Shown: positions 1 through 8,698 of the stretch, in pieces
Layout: the number at the start of each line of letters is the position of its first letter
Numbering within the stretch: position 1 is the first letter of the stretch
NCBI RefSeq assembly: GCF_000012745.1
Contig: NC_007404.1
Span: 1,488,001 to 1,552,000 of the forward strand
DNA from: Thiobacillus denitrificans ATCC 25259
GTDB lineage: Bacteria > Pseudomonadota > Gammaproteobacteria > Burkholderiales > Thiobacillaceae
DNA length: 64,000 nucleotides
Direction of reading: 5' to 3'
Position numbers and translations under genes: made by a program
Notes under the pieces: generated by a model
Seen by the model: the letters and a program-made list of their open reading frames with translations, nothing else
Told to the model about the DNA's origin: nothing
Database searches by the model: none

Positions 1-538
1 CGTCCGCGACAAGCCGCATCTGTCGCTGAACTGGATCACGCCACACTCCAAGTGGGGCATCCACTCTAGCTACCAGGACAACCTCAGGATGCTGACCCTG
101 TTCCGTGGCGGCCCCTACGTCTGGGTGTCGGAGGACGACGCCAGGCGCATTGGCCTCGAAGACAACGACTGGGTCGAGGCGGTCAACCACAATGGCGCGA
201 CCGTGGCGCGCGCCGTCGTCTCGCAGCGCATCCCGCGCGGCATGGCGATGATGTACCACGCGCAGGAGAAGAATGTGAACGTCCCCGGCTCGCCTTCGAC
301 CGGCAAGCGCGGCGGCATCCTCAACTCCGTCACGCGCGTGCTCATCAAGCCGACCAACATGATCGGCGGCTATGCGCAGCTGTCGTACGGCTTCAACTAT
401 TACGGAACGGTCGGCAGCCAGCGCGACACGATGGTGGCCCTGCACAAGATCGCGGACAAGGACGTGGACTGGCTCGAACGTCCGCTCACGCCCGAGCGTG
501 AAGCGCAACGCAATCCCAACGGCATCGGCACCAAGTAA
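1..538 (+). CDS. narG: Respiratory nitrate reductase alpha subunit, C-terminal end (partial)
   Basis: The reading frame is open from base 2, so this is the last ~178 residues of a gene that starts left of the window. It reads as the C-terminal molybdopterin-binding region of membrane-bound NarG: a WITPHSKWGIHSSYQDN stretch, then FRGGPYVWVSEDDA and a YGFNYYG segment near the end. NarG carries the Mo-bisMGD centre and one FeS cluster and reduces nitrate to nitrite on the cytoplasmic face, taking electrons from NarH. The stop is 10 bases before narH, whose ribosome site (AAGGAG) overlaps the stop region, so the two are co-transcribed. The identity is supported mainly by the narH-narJ-narI genes that follow. 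Confidence 0.95.
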   Translation, partial: VRDKPHLSLNWITPHSKWGIHSSYQDNLRMLTLFRGGPYVWVSEDDARRIGLEDNDWVEAVNHNGATVARAVVSQRIPRGMAMMYHAQEKNVNVPGSPSTGKRGGILNSVTRVLIKPTNMIGGYAQLSYGFNYYGTVGSQRDTMVALHKIADKDVDWLERPLTPEREAQRNPNGIGTK

Positions 539-548
539 GGAGAACCCC

Positions 549-2117
549 ATGAAAGTCAGAGCGCAATTCGCCTTCGTCTTCAACCTGGACAAGTGCATCG
601 GATGTCACACCTGCTCGGTGACCTGCAAGAACGTCTGGACCAACCGCAAGGGCGTCGAGTACGCCTGGTTCAACAACGTCGAGTCCAAGCCCGGCGTCGG
701 CTACCCCAAAAGCTGGGAAGACCAGAGCAAGTGGAAAGGCGGCTGGGAGCTCAGGAACGGCAAGTTGGAGTTGAAATCCGGCAACCGCCTATCCAAGCTC
801 GTGAACATCTTCGCCAACCCGGACATGCCGGAGATCGAGGACTACTACGAACCCTTCACTTACAACTACGCGCATTTGCAGAACGCGCCGCTGTCGGAGG
901 CCGCTCCGACCGCGCGCCCGATGTCGCAGATCGACGGCAGCCGGATGGAGAAAATCCAGTGGGGCCCGAACTGGGAAGACGACCTCGCCGGCGAGTTCGC
1001 CAAGCGCAGCAAGGACAAGAACCTCGACAACATCCAGAAGGAGATGTACGCCCAGTTCGAGAACACCTTCCACATGTATCTGCCGCGCATCTGCAATCAC
1101 TGCCTGAATCCGGCCTGCGTGGCGGCGTGTCCGTCGGGTTCGATCTACAAGCGCGAAGAGGACGGCATCGTGCTCGTCGACCAGGACAAATGCCGCGGCT
1201 GGCGCATGTGCATTTCCTCCTGCCCGTACAAGAAGGTGTTCTACAACTGGGAATCCGGCAAGGCCGAGAAATGCATCGGCTGCTATCCGCGCGTCGAGTC
1301 CGGGATGCCGACCGTATGCTCGGAATCCTGCGTCGGGCGCATCCGCTACAACGGCATCATGCTGTATGACGCCGACAAGATCGAAGCGCTCGCCAGCACC
1401 GAGAACGAGCAGGACCTGTACGAGGCGCAGTGCAACATCTTCCTCGACCCGCACGATCCTGAAGTCATCGCCGCCGCGCGCGCCGAGGGCATCAACGAGG
1501 ACTGGATCGTCGCGGCACAGAAGTCGCCGATCTACAAGATGGCGATCGACTGGAAGATCGCCTTCCCGATGCACCCGGAGTTCCGCACGCTGCCGATGGT
1601 CTGGTACGTGCCGCCGCTCTCACCCGTACAGTCGCAAATCGACCAGGGCAATCTGCCGGTCGGCCCCGACGGCGCGATTCCGCTGGCCGGCACGATGCGC
1701 ACGCCGATCCAGTACCTCGCCAACCTGCTGACCGCCGGCAAGACCGCACCGATCGAAAGCGCGCTCAACCGCCTGATCGCGATGCGCAGCTACCAACGCT
1801 CGGTGCACGTCGAGGGCGTGGCCGATACCCGCGCCCTCGACAAGGCCGGCATCACCGAGGACCAGGCCAAGGAGATGTATCGCTACCTCGCGATAGCCAA
1901 CTACGAGGACCGTTTCGTGATCCCGACCGGGCACGAGGAAGTGCGCCTCGAAGACTTCCACGGCTTCCAGGGACAGAACGGCTTCACCTTCGGCAACGAC
2001 TCATCGGCCGGCATTTCGGTCAACTCGCTGTTCCCCGAGCGGCGCAAGGAGACCGTGGAGCCGAGGGAAGAGGCGCCCTCGCGCCGCGTCATTCCCATCG
2101 TTCGCAGCGACTACTAA
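549..2117 (+). CDS. narH: Respiratory nitrate reductase beta subunit (four FeS clusters)
   Basis: This 522-residue electron-transfer subunit passes electrons from the NarI haems to NarG. The first ferredoxin motif (Cys16, Cys19, Cys22, Cys26 in DKCIGCHTCSVTCKN) lies at the N-terminus. A second block further in holds CNHCLNPACVAAC, CRGWRMCISSC and CIGCYPR, followed by a CSESC motif. The Trp in CRGWRMC is the feature that gives one [3Fe-4S] cluster in E. coli NarH. The length is typical for the family. The start at 549 has AAGGAG 6-7 bases upstream; an earlier in-frame start would overlap narG out of frame and is not conserved. It sits between narG and narJ in one operon. Confidence 0.97.
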   Translation: MKVRAQFAFVFNLDKCIGCHTCSVTCKNVWTNRKGVEYAWFNNVESKPGVGYPKSWEDQSKWKGGWELRNGKLELKSGNRLSKLVNIFANPDMPEIEDYYEPFTYNYAHLQNAPLSEAAPTARPMSQIDGSRMEKIQWGPNWEDDLAGEFAKRSKDKNLDNIQKEMYAQFENTFHMYLPRICNHCLNPACVAACPSGSIYKREEDGIVLVDQDKCRGWRMCISSCPYKKVFYNWESGKAEKCIGCYPRVESGMPTVCSESCVGRIRYNGIMLYDADKIEALASTENEQDLYEAQCNIFLDPHDPEVIAAARAEGINEDWIVAAQKSPIYKMAIDWKIAFPMHPEFRTLPMVWYVPPLSPVQSQIDQGNLPVGPDGAIPLAGTMRTPIQYLANLLTAGKTAPIESALNRLIAMRSYQRSVHVEGVADTRALDKAGITEDQAKEMYRYLAIANYEDRFVIPTGHEEVRLEDFHGFQGQNGFTFGNDSSAGISVNSLFPERRKETVEPREEAPSRRVIPIVRSDY

Positions 2118-2127
2118 GGAGCGCACC

Positions 2128-2775
2128 ATGACGGACGCCCCCATGACGCTCTTCAAGCTGCTCTCCGCGCTGCTCGAGTATCCGGACCAGGCCTTGATGC
2201 AGGCCATTCCCGAACTCATGACGATCATCGGCGAGGACGCCACCCTCACGCCGGCGGAGCACGCAGCGATCGCGGACTTTGCCGCCTGGCTGACCGACAG
2301 CGACCTGACCGACGCGCAGGCGCGCTATGTCAAGACCTTCGACATGACGCCGGAGCATGCGCTGCATCTCACCCACCACCTGTTCGGCGACGACAGGAAC
2401 CGCGGTCCCGCGCTGATCGATCTCGGCGAGTATTACAAGAGCTACGGGCTCGAAGCGGACAGCGGCGAGCTGCCGGACTACCTGCCGCTCGTGCTCGAGT
2501 TCGCGTCGACGCTCGAACCGGTCGAGGCGAAGCTTTTCCTCGACCCGTTCGCCAAGGCGATCGCGCAGCTCGGCGCCAACCTCGACGCGGCGAAGAGCCC
2601 ATGGGCGCCGCTCGTGAGGCTCGTCGAGGCGCACGCCCGGCTGGTGCCCAGCGCCTTCGTTCCCGCCGCCCAGCCGATGACGGACACGGTCTGCAACGAC
2701 GACGACTGCGAAACCCCGGTCACCTGGGGCGACGCGACGCCGCCCGCCGTGCAAGCCCTCGCCACGCATCCCTGA
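2128..2775 (+). CDS. narJ: Nitrate reductase molybdenum cofactor assembly chaperone NarJ
   Basis: This 215-residue cytoplasmic protein belongs to the TorD/NarJ chaperone family. It binds the N-terminus of NarG and holds the enzyme in the cytoplasm until the molybdenum cofactor is inserted. It shows the family's helical opening (FKLLSALLEYPDQAL) and the DLTHHLFGD-type central motif as LTHHLFGDDRNRG followed by LIDLGEYYKSYGL. It starts 10 bases after narH with AAGGAG in front and is followed 25 bases later by narI, the standard narGHJI order. The C-terminal ~50 residues are variable and include a CNDDDC segment. Confidence 0.95.
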   Translation: MTDAPMTLFKLLSALLEYPDQALMQAIPELMTIIGEDATLTPAEHAAIADFAAWLTDSDLTDAQARYVKTFDMTPEHALHLTHHLFGDDRNRGPALIDLGEYYKSYGLEADSGELPDYLPLVLEFASTLEPVEAKLFLDPFAKAIAQLGANLDAAKSPWAPLVRLVEAHARLVPSAFVPAAQPMTDTVCNDDDCETPVTWGDATPPAVQALATHP

Positions 2776-2800
2776 ATTCCGGAATTCGAAGGAGAAAACA

Positions 2801-3499
2801 ATGGACCTCAATACCCTGCTCTTCGGCGTCTACCCCTACGTCGCCCTCACGGTGTTCCTGCTCGGCAGCTGGATACGTTTCGACCACGAGCAATACACCT
2901 GGAAAAGCGATTCTTCGCAGCTGCTGTCGAAAAAAGGCCTGCGGCTGGCGAGCAACCTCTTCCACGTCGGCATCATCGGCCTGTTCTTCGGCCACGCCGC
3001 GGGCCTGCTCATCCCCCACAGCGTCTTCCTCGCGCTCGGCGTGTCCGACCTGACCCATCAGTGGATCGCCATCAGCGCCGGCACCGTCTTCGGCACCCTG
3101 ACGCTGCTCGGCGCGGCCCTGTTGTGGGTGCGCCGCATGTTCACGCCGCGCGTGCGCGCCGCCTCGCGCCGCGTCGACCTCCACATCCTGGGCTGGCTCG
3201 CGCTGACTGCCTTCATCGGCCTGTCGACGATCCCGGCGTCGATTCACCACGCGAACGCGGGCGACGCGAGCACCATGATCCGGCTCGCCGACTGGGTGCA
3301 GAGCATCGTCTACCTGCAGCCGAAGCCGGCGCTGCTTCGCGACGTCGATCTCGTCTACAAGCTCCACGTCTTCGTCGGCGTCTCGGTGTTCCTGTTCTTC
3401 CCGTTCACCCGGCTGGTCCATATCTGGAGCGCGCCCTTCGGCTACCTCGGCCGCGCCTACCAGATCGTGCGCAGCAAGCGCGGCCTGGTGCGGGGGTGA
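2801..3499 (+). CDS. narI: Respiratory nitrate reductase gamma subunit (cytochrome b)
   Basis: This 232-residue integral membrane protein has five hydrophobic segments and is the quinol-oxidising subunit of NarGHI. The four haem-ligand histidines fall where they do in E. coli NarI (56, 66, 187, 205): here His55 (NLFHVG), His65 (FFGHAAG), His189 (YKLHVFVG) and His207 (RLVHIWS). It starts with ATG after AAGGAGAAAAC. It is the last of the four nar structural genes. The next gene starts 44 bases further on and is probably in the same transcript. No narK-type transporter follows it. Confidence 0.96.
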   Translation: MDLNTLLFGVYPYVALTVFLLGSWIRFDHEQYTWKSDSSQLLSKKGLRLASNLFHVGIIGLFFGHAAGLLIPHSVFLALGVSDLTHQWIAISAGTVFGTLTLLGAALLWVRRMFTPRVRAASRRVDLHILGWLALTAFIGLSTIPASIHHANAGDASTMIRLADWVQSIVYLQPKPALLRDVDLVYKLHVFVGVSVFLFFPFTRLVHIWSAPFGYLGRAYQIVRSKRGLVRG

Positions 3500-3543
3500 T
3501 GAGGAATGGCCGCGGATTCCGGCGCCGATGCAAGGAGACTGAA

Positions 3544-5097
3544 ATGACCCACGTTGTCATCCTCGGCGCCGGCATCGCGGGCGTGTCCGCGGCCTACGCG
3601 CTGAAATCCCGGCTCGGACCCGACGACTCGGTGACGGTCGTGTCGGACAAGCCCTACTTCCACTTCGTGCCCTCGAACCCCTGGGTCGCGATGGGCTGGC
3701 GCGAGCGTGCCGACGTCGCGTTTCCGATCGGCCCCTATCTCGAATCGCGCGGCATCGTGTTCATTGCGAGCGGGGTGCGCTGCATCCAGCCCGACATCAT
3801 CCAGATCGACCTCGAGAACGGCGACGTGCTGTTCTACGACTATCTGCTGATCGCGACCGGCACGGCTCCGCTGGCCGACGAAGTCCCGGGCATGGCCGAG
3901 CACACCGAGTCGGTGATCCACATCGAACAGGCCGAGCGCGCGCTCGCCGCGTATCGCGCCTTCCTGGAGCGTCCCGGGCCGGTCGTGATCGGCGCGGCGG
4001 CGGGCGCGAGCATGCTCGGTCCGCTCTACGAATACGCCTTCCTGATCGACGCCGACCTCAGGCGGCGCAACATTCGCGAGCGCGTCCCGATCACGCTGGT
4101 GACGCCCGAGCCCTGGCCCGGTCATCTCGGTCTGGGCGGCGAAGGAACGAGCCGGGGCGCCGTCACCGCGGCACTGGCCGACACCGGGATCCGCGTGATC
4201 TGCAACGCGCTTACGACCCGCATCGACCGCGACACGATCCACGTCGCGGAAGTGACTGCCACGGGCAGCGTCAAGCGGACCCATGCCCTGCCCTCCGCCT
4301 ATTCGGTTTACTGGCCCGCGTTCGGCGGCGTGCGTGGCGTGCGCAGCGCGAGCGATCTCGTCGACGCGCGCGGCCTGGTCGTCGTCGACGAATATCTTCG
4401 CAACCCCGAGTACCCCAACGTCTTCGGTCTCGGCGCCTGTGTCGCGCGCGCGCCGGTCGAGGCCACGCCGGTCGCCGTCGGCGCCCCCGAATCGGTCTAC
4501 TCGATCCAGAAGGCCGGCGAGATCGCGGTGCAGAACATCCTCGCCGACCTGGCGGGCGCGCCGCCGGTCAGCCATGTCCCGCAGCGTGCGCGCTGGCTCA
4601 GCGACATGGGGACGAATGGCGCCGCGTATCAGTCCGAGCCGCAGGTGCCGCTGCGCGACGTCAACTGGATGCGGCAGGGGCGCTGGGTACACCAGGCGAA
4701 GGTCGATTTCGAGAAATATTTCGTCAACACGATCCGCCTGCATCCAGCCGACGAGGTCACCGCGGCCGCCTCGAGCATCGCCGGCCTCATGACGCGGGCA
4801 CTTGCCGGCAAGAACGGCGGGCACGACGGCCCGGCCGGAGCGGACCTCGCGGGGAACGGCAAGCCTTGGCAAGTCCGCCTGCCGCAGGGCCCTGGCGTCG
4901 AGCTGCGCGCCCTCGCCGAATCGCTCGGCCGCGCACCCGACGCGCTGGCCGGCGAACTGCTCGCGGCTGCCGTGTCCGACGCGAAGTCCTACCTCGACCC
5001 TGCCGCGGTCGACGCGATGGCCCGCGCCCGCCGCCACTTGCTGGTGGAAGACCTGCCCGAGCGCGAGCCCGGTGCGGAACGCCGCGGGGGAACCTGA
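3544..5097 (+). CDS. FAD-dependent oxidoreductase of the sulfide:quinone reductase fold, atypical
   Basis: This 517-residue protein opens with a dinucleotide-binding motif (VVILGAGIAGVSAA). It keeps the SQR/flavocytochrome c sulfide dehydrogenase architecture: ATGTAP near residue 104, a second nucleotide-binding region around 146-160, NVFGLGACV near 292 and KVDFEKYF near 386. SQRs use redox-active cysteines, one of which follows the GA.AGA motif; here that position is Met157 (AAGASMLGP). The only cysteines are Cys80, Cys220 and Cys299. Residues ~435-517 form an extra helical tail not usual in SQR. Start chosen at 3544 because AAGGAGACTGAA precedes it. It follows narI in the same direction, so a nitrate-respiration role is likely, but the substrate is unknown. 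True sulfide oxidation is doubtful. Confidence 0.7.
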   Translation: MTHVVILGAGIAGVSAAYALKSRLGPDDSVTVVSDKPYFHFVPSNPWVAMGWRERADVAFPIGPYLESRGIVFIASGVRCIQPDIIQIDLENGDVLFYDYLLIATGTAPLADEVPGMAEHTESVIHIEQAERALAAYRAFLERPGPVVIGAAAGASMLGPLYEYAFLIDADLRRRNIRERVPITLVTPEPWPGHLGLGGEGTSRGAVTAALADTGIRVICNALTTRIDRDTIHVAEVTATGSVKRTHALPSAYSVYWPAFGGVRGVRSASDLVDARGLVVVDEYLRNPEYPNVFGLGACVARAPVEATPVAVGAPESVYSIQKAGEIAVQNILADLAGAPPVSHVPQRARWLSDMGTNGAAYQSEPQVPLRDVNWMRQGRWVHQAKVDFEKYFVNTIRLHPADEVTAAASSIAGLMTRALAGKNGGHDGPAGADLAGNGKPWQVRLPQGPGVELRALAESLGRAPDALAGELLAAAVSDAKSYLDPAAVDAMARARRHLLVEDLPEREPGAERRGGT

Positions 5098-5120
5098 GGC
5101 GCTGCAATGCGACTACAACG

Positions 5121-5150
5121 TTGTCGGGCCGACCGATATTAAGATATTCT
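5121..5150 (+). promoter_or_regulatory. Possible sigma70-type promoter for the DsrC-like gene
   Basis: An AT-rich patch lies in otherwise GC-rich DNA between two genes. TTGTCG (5121-5126) and TATTCT (5145-5150) are 18 bases apart; each matches four of six consensus positions. It would place the start of transcription about 50 bases before the DsrC-like gene. Read by eye only. Confidence 0.3.
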
Positions 5151-5205
5151 TGAAATACATCTTTACGAGTCCATTCCGAATCCACCCACCTGAAGGAAAG
5201 CGAAC

Positions 5206-5526
5206 ATGATCACCGAGTTGCCCGAACGCGACGCCGAAGGCTATCTGATCGAGCCCGGCGACTGGAACGAAGACATTGCGCGCGCCCTGGCGCGGGACGA
5301 GAACATCGCACTCAACGACGATCACTGGGACGCGATCCGCTTCATGCGCGAGTACTACGACGAACACCAGATCGCGGCCGACGCCCGCTTCGTCATCAAG
5401 CACCTGTCCGAACGCTATGGGCGCGAAGCGCAGAAGAAGCTGTTCGAGCTCTTCCCCTACGGCTACGTCAAGCAGGCCTGCAAGATCGCAGGCATGAGAC
5501 GGCCACGGGCCTGGAGCACGGGCTGA
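5206..5526 (+). CDS. DsrC/TusE-family sulfur-relay-like protein with a single C-terminal cysteine
   Basis: This 106-residue small soluble protein has clear DsrC/TusE family features (HWDAIRFMREYY in the middle, LFPYGYVKQACKIAGM near the end). DsrC proteins carry two cysteines on a mobile C-terminal arm, 11 residues apart. TusE keeps only the penultimate one. Here Cys92 (the inner, CysB position) is present, while the position of the outer, normally essential cysteine is Trp103, and the chain ends RPRAWSTG. It therefore cannot form the usual intramolecular disulfide. It follows the SQR-like gene after 108 bases and is preceded by AAGGAAAG. Function unknown: a regulatory or binding role linked to nitrate or sulfur respiration is inference. 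Confidence 0.85.
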   Translation: MITELPERDAEGYLIEPGDWNEDIARALARDENIALNDDHWDAIRFMREYYDEHQIAADARFVIKHLSERYGREAQKKLFELFPYGYVKQACKIAGMRRPRAWSTG

Positions 5527-5579
5527 CCTCGCATCGGACTGGCGCCGCGCATGGCGGCGTCACGCAGCCTATACTCATC

Positions 5580-5610
5580 GGTCGGGCACTGCCCGGCCCT
5601 TTTTATTTTT
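5580..5610 (+). terminator. Rho-independent terminator or attenuator before nnrS
   Basis: GGTCGGGC (5580-5587) pairs with GCCCGGCC (5591-5598) over eight base pairs including one G-T pair, with a three-base loop. It is followed by a run of T with a single A (5600-5610). It lies 54 bases after the DsrC-like gene and ends only 12 bases before the nnrS start codon. A TATACT hexamer (5570-5575) is just upstream, so the hairpin may lie in the nnrS leader. Confidence 0.75.
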
Positions 5611-5622
5611 CAGACATGCATC

Positions 5623-6825
5623 ATGGCGACTCCCTTACGTGACATCGAAACCCCGACCCGACCTTCGTCTCGCGCGGGCCTTGCGCCCTTCGCCCTCGGC
5701 TTTCGCCCGTTCTTCCTCTCCGCCGGCATCTACGCCGTGCTCATGATGGGGCTCTGGCTCGCGGTCTTGTCCGGTCACCTGACGCCCGGCGCGCTCGCGC
5801 CGGCGGCCTGGCACGGCCACGAGATGGTCTTCGGCTTCGCCGTCGCCGTGATCGCGGGCTTCCTGCTTACCGCGGCGCAGAACTGGACCGGCATCGCGAT
5901 GCCGTCGGGACGGCCGCTCGTCGTGCTGTTCGTGCTGTGGCTCGCGGGGCGTCTGAGCTTCCTCGTCCCGGGCCTGCCTGCGCCGCTGGTCGCCGCGATC
6001 GACGTCAGCTTCCTGCCCGCGCTCGCGCTCGCGATCGCGCTGCCCGTCCACCGCGCCCGGCAGCTGCACAACTATCCGTTTCCGGTTCTGCTGCTCGCGC
6101 TCGCGGTCGCGAACGCGCTGGTGCACCTGGCGGCGCTCGGCTGGATCACGGCCAGCGTCAACCTGGGCCTGCATCTGGCCGTGTACGTCGTGGTCATGAT
6201 GATCGTTCTGATGGGCGGCCGCGTCATTCCGAGCTTCACCGACAACAAGCTGCGCACGCGCGCGCGCCGCTGGAAGACGATCGAGCTGCTGGCGCCGTTG
6301 TCTGCGCTTGTCGCCCTGCTCGCCGCGCTCGTCGCCCCGTCCGGAACCGTCACCGCGCTGCTCGCAGCGCTCGCGGCCAGCGTGCACTTCGTGCGTCTCG
6401 CCGGCTGGTACACCCCAAAGTTCTGGTCCGTGCCGCTGCTCTGGATCCTGCACCTCGGCTACGCGTGGATCGCGCTCGGCTTCGCCTTGCTCGCGCTGGC
6501 CGCGGCCGGCTTACCGGGGGCCGCGAGCAGCGCGCTGCACGCCTTCACGGCGGGCGGGATCGGCGTACTGACGCTCGGCATGATGGCGCGGGTCTCGCTT
6601 GGCCACACCGGCCGCATGCTCGAACCGCCGCCGGTGATGACGCTCGCCTTCGTCGCGATCAACCTCGCCGCGCTCATCCGCGTCGCTCTGCCGCTGGCTT
6701 TTCCGGCCTTCCACCTCCCGGGCATGACCGCAGCCGGGCTCGTGTGGATCGCCGCGTTCGGCCTGTTCGCCGCCGTCTACGCGCCGATGCTGCTGCGCCC
6801 CCGCGTCGACGGCAAGCCGGGCTGA
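5623..6825 (+). CDS. nnrS: NnrS family membrane protein (nitric oxide/denitrification associated)
   Basis: This 400-residue polytopic membrane protein has about twelve hydrophobic segments. It shows NnrS hallmarks: ALGFRPFFL near the N-terminus, AWHGHEMVFGF around residue 60, GRVIPSFTDN near the middle, and GMMARVSLGHTGR towards the C-terminus. NnrS proteins bind haem and copper, are induced with the nitric-oxide regulon, and protect cells against NO stress during denitrification. The conserved histidines of those motifs are present. The ATG at 5623 is chosen because the protein then opens just before the conserved block; no good ribosome site is visible. A terminator-like hairpin immediately upstream suggests separate or attenuated expression from the nar genes. 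Confidence 0.93.
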   Translation: MATPLRDIETPTRPSSRAGLAPFALGFRPFFLSAGIYAVLMMGLWLAVLSGHLTPGALAPAAWHGHEMVFGFAVAVIAGFLLTAAQNWTGIAMPSGRPLVVLFVLWLAGRLSFLVPGLPAPLVAAIDVSFLPALALAIALPVHRARQLHNYPFPVLLLALAVANALVHLAALGWITASVNLGLHLAVYVVVMMIVLMGGRVIPSFTDNKLRTRARRWKTIELLAPLSALVALLAALVAPSGTVTALLAALAASVHFVRLAGWYTPKFWSVPLLWILHLGYAWIALGFALLALAAAGLPGAASSALHAFTAGGIGVLTLGMMARVSLGHTGRMLEPPPVMTLAFVAINLAALIRVALPLAFPAFHLPGMTAAGLVWIAAFGLFAAVYAPMLLRPRVDGKPG

Positions 6826-6889
6826 ACCCGCCGCGCATTTGACGCGCCGGCGGCAACCGGTGCACGCTCGGGCTTCTGCCTCGCCGCCG

Positions 6890-8695
6890 ATGCCCATGAA
6901 CCGCTTTTTGCTCTGGCTGCTCCTCAGCCTCGTCGCGTCCCCGCTGCGCGCCGCGCCTGACGGGGTCGTCGCCGTTTCCCATCCGGCCGCGGCCGCCGCC
7001 GGCGCGCGCATGCTCGCCACGGGCGGCAACGCCGTCGACGCCGCCGCGGCGGTGCAGTTCGCGTTGAACGTGGTCGAGCCGCAGTCGTCCGGCATCGGCG
7101 GCGGCGGCTTCATGCTGATTCATCTCGCCAAGACCGGCGAGACCGTCATCGTCGACTCGCGCGAGCGCGCACCGGCTGCGTCCCGCGCCGACATGTTCGC
7201 GCCCGGCGGCGCGCCGATGGCGTTTCCGCTCGCCTCGACGAGCGGGCTTGCGGTCGGCGTGCCGGGTACCGTGCGCGGCGTCGACACGGCGCTGCGCCGT
7301 TGGGGCACGATGGCGCTCGCCGACACGCTCGCCCCCGCGATCGAACTCGCCGCGGGCGGCTTTCGCGTCAACCGCTTTCTCGCTGCCGACATCGCCGACG
7401 ACGGCGGGCGGACAGCCATCCATCCGGAAACCGCTGCGATCTTTCGGCCCGGCGGCGTGCCGTTGGCCGAGGGCGACTGGCTGGTGCAGCCCGATCTTGC
7501 GCGCACGCTCAGACTCATTGCGACAGGTGGGCCAAAGGTTTTTTACGAGGGTCCGCTCGCGCGCGCGATCGTCGAAGCCCAGCAACGGACACGCGGCGAG
7601 TTGGGCGAGCCCGGCCGCGGACGCATGGCAATCGCCGACCTGCGCGACTACACGGCCGCGATCCGGCGTCCGCTCACGGGGCAGTACCGCGGCTGGACCG
7701 TGGCGAGCATGCCACCCCCGTCCTCGGGCGGCCTGACGTTGCTGCAGACGCTGGGCCTGCTCGAGCGCTTTCCGCTCGGCGATACGACACAGGGTTACGG
7801 CTTCGGCAGCGCGAAAACGGTGCACCTCATGATCGAAGCGATGCGCCTCGCCTTCGCCGACCGCGCCGTCTGGATCGGCGACGACGACGCACGCGCCCTG
7901 CCCCAGGCCGCGCTGCTGCATCCGCAGTACCAGGCCGCACGCGCCGCGCTCATCGATCCGGCGCGACGCATCGAACAGGCAAGCGCCGGCGACCCGACAC
8001 GCTGGGCCCCCGCGGCAACCAAGGCGCCGCAACGCATCCGTAGCAGGGCGGAAAGTCCGCAGACGACCCATTTCTCGATCGTCGACCGCTGGGGCAACGT
8101 CGTGAGCTATACGAGCACGATCGAATACACCTGGGGCGCGGGCATCACCGTGCCGGGCTACGGCTTTCTGCTCAACAACGAACTGACCGATTTCAATTTC
8201 GTGCCGAGCGCCGACAGCGCGACCGGCAATCCCGGCGCCAACGACGTCGCGCCCGGCAGACGTCCGCGATCGAGCATGGCACCGACGCTGCTTCTGAAAA
8301 ACGGGCGTCCGGTCGCGGCCTACGGCTCGCCGGGCGGCGCGACGATCATCAACTCGGTGCTCAACATGACGCTCAATCTCGTCGACCACGGCATGACGCC
8401 GGGTCAGGCGATCGCCGCGCCGCGCGTCTCGGTCACGAGCGCTGCAGGCAAAGTCGCCTGCGAGGGCGGCGAGGATTTCATGCAGCCGCGCCTGAGCATC
8501 GCGGTGCAGGACCGCCTTCGCGCGCTCGGACACGTCGGACTGGGAGAAGCCGGGACGGACGGCTGTCAGGGGAGGATCGGTTCGGTGCAGGCGGTCGTCG
8601 TCGACCTGACCAGTGGCGCGCAGTACGGCGCCGCCGATCCGCGCCGCGAAGGTACGGTGATCCGGGTAGGTCCCGGCGCGCCCCTCGCGCCCTGA
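6890..8695 (+). CDS. ggt: Gamma-glutamyltransferase precursor
   Basis: This ~601-residue periplasmic enzyme cleaves and transfers the gamma-glutamyl group of glutathione and related peptides. It has a Sec signal peptide (MNRFLLWLLLSLVASPLRA), then HPAAAAAGARMLATGGNAVDA, the conserved SGIGGGGFMLIH, and the self-processing site PQTTHFSIVD, where the first Thr of the TTHFS motif becomes the N-terminus of the small subunit and the nucleophile. NNELTDF and YGSPGGATIINSV near the end are also conserved. A second in-frame ATG six bases on (6896) is equally good. Neighbours: nnrS upstream and a convergent diguanylate cyclase downstream, with no obvious functional link. Confidence 0.95.
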   Translation: MPMNRFLLWLLLSLVASPLRAAPDGVVAVSHPAAAAAGARMLATGGNAVDAAAAVQFALNVVEPQSSGIGGGGFMLIHLAKTGETVIVDSRERAPAASRADMFAPGGAPMAFPLASTSGLAVGVPGTVRGVDTALRRWGTMALADTLAPAIELAAGGFRVNRFLAADIADDGGRTAIHPETAAIFRPGGVPLAEGDWLVQPDLARTLRLIATGGPKVFYEGPLARAIVEAQQRTRGELGEPGRGRMAIADLRDYTAAIRRPLTGQYRGWTVASMPPPSSGGLTLLQTLGLLERFPLGDTTQGYGFGSAKTVHLMIEAMRLAFADRAVWIGDDDARALPQAALLHPQYQAARAALIDPARRIEQASAGDPTRWAPAATKAPQRIRSRAESPQTTHFSIVDRWGNVVSYTSTIEYTWGAGITVPGYGFLLNNELTDFNFVPSADSATGNPGANDVAPGRRPRSSMAPTLLLKNGRPVAAYGSPGGATIINSVLNMTLNLVDHGMTPGQAIAAPRVSVTSAAGKVACEGGEDFMQPRLSIAVQDRLRALGHVGLGEAGTDGCQGRIGSVQAVVVDLTSGAQYGAADPRREGTVIRVGPGAPLAP

Positions 8696-8698
8696 CGC

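Noticed and set aside
3457-5037. Leftward 526-codon frame opposite the SQR-like gene
   Set aside because: Arg/Asp/Val-rich shadow with no motif; the forward protein has clear FAD motifs.
6674-8533. Long leftward frame opposite ggt
   Set aside because: Arg/Ala/Asp-rich shadow of the ggt gene, which has full family motifs.
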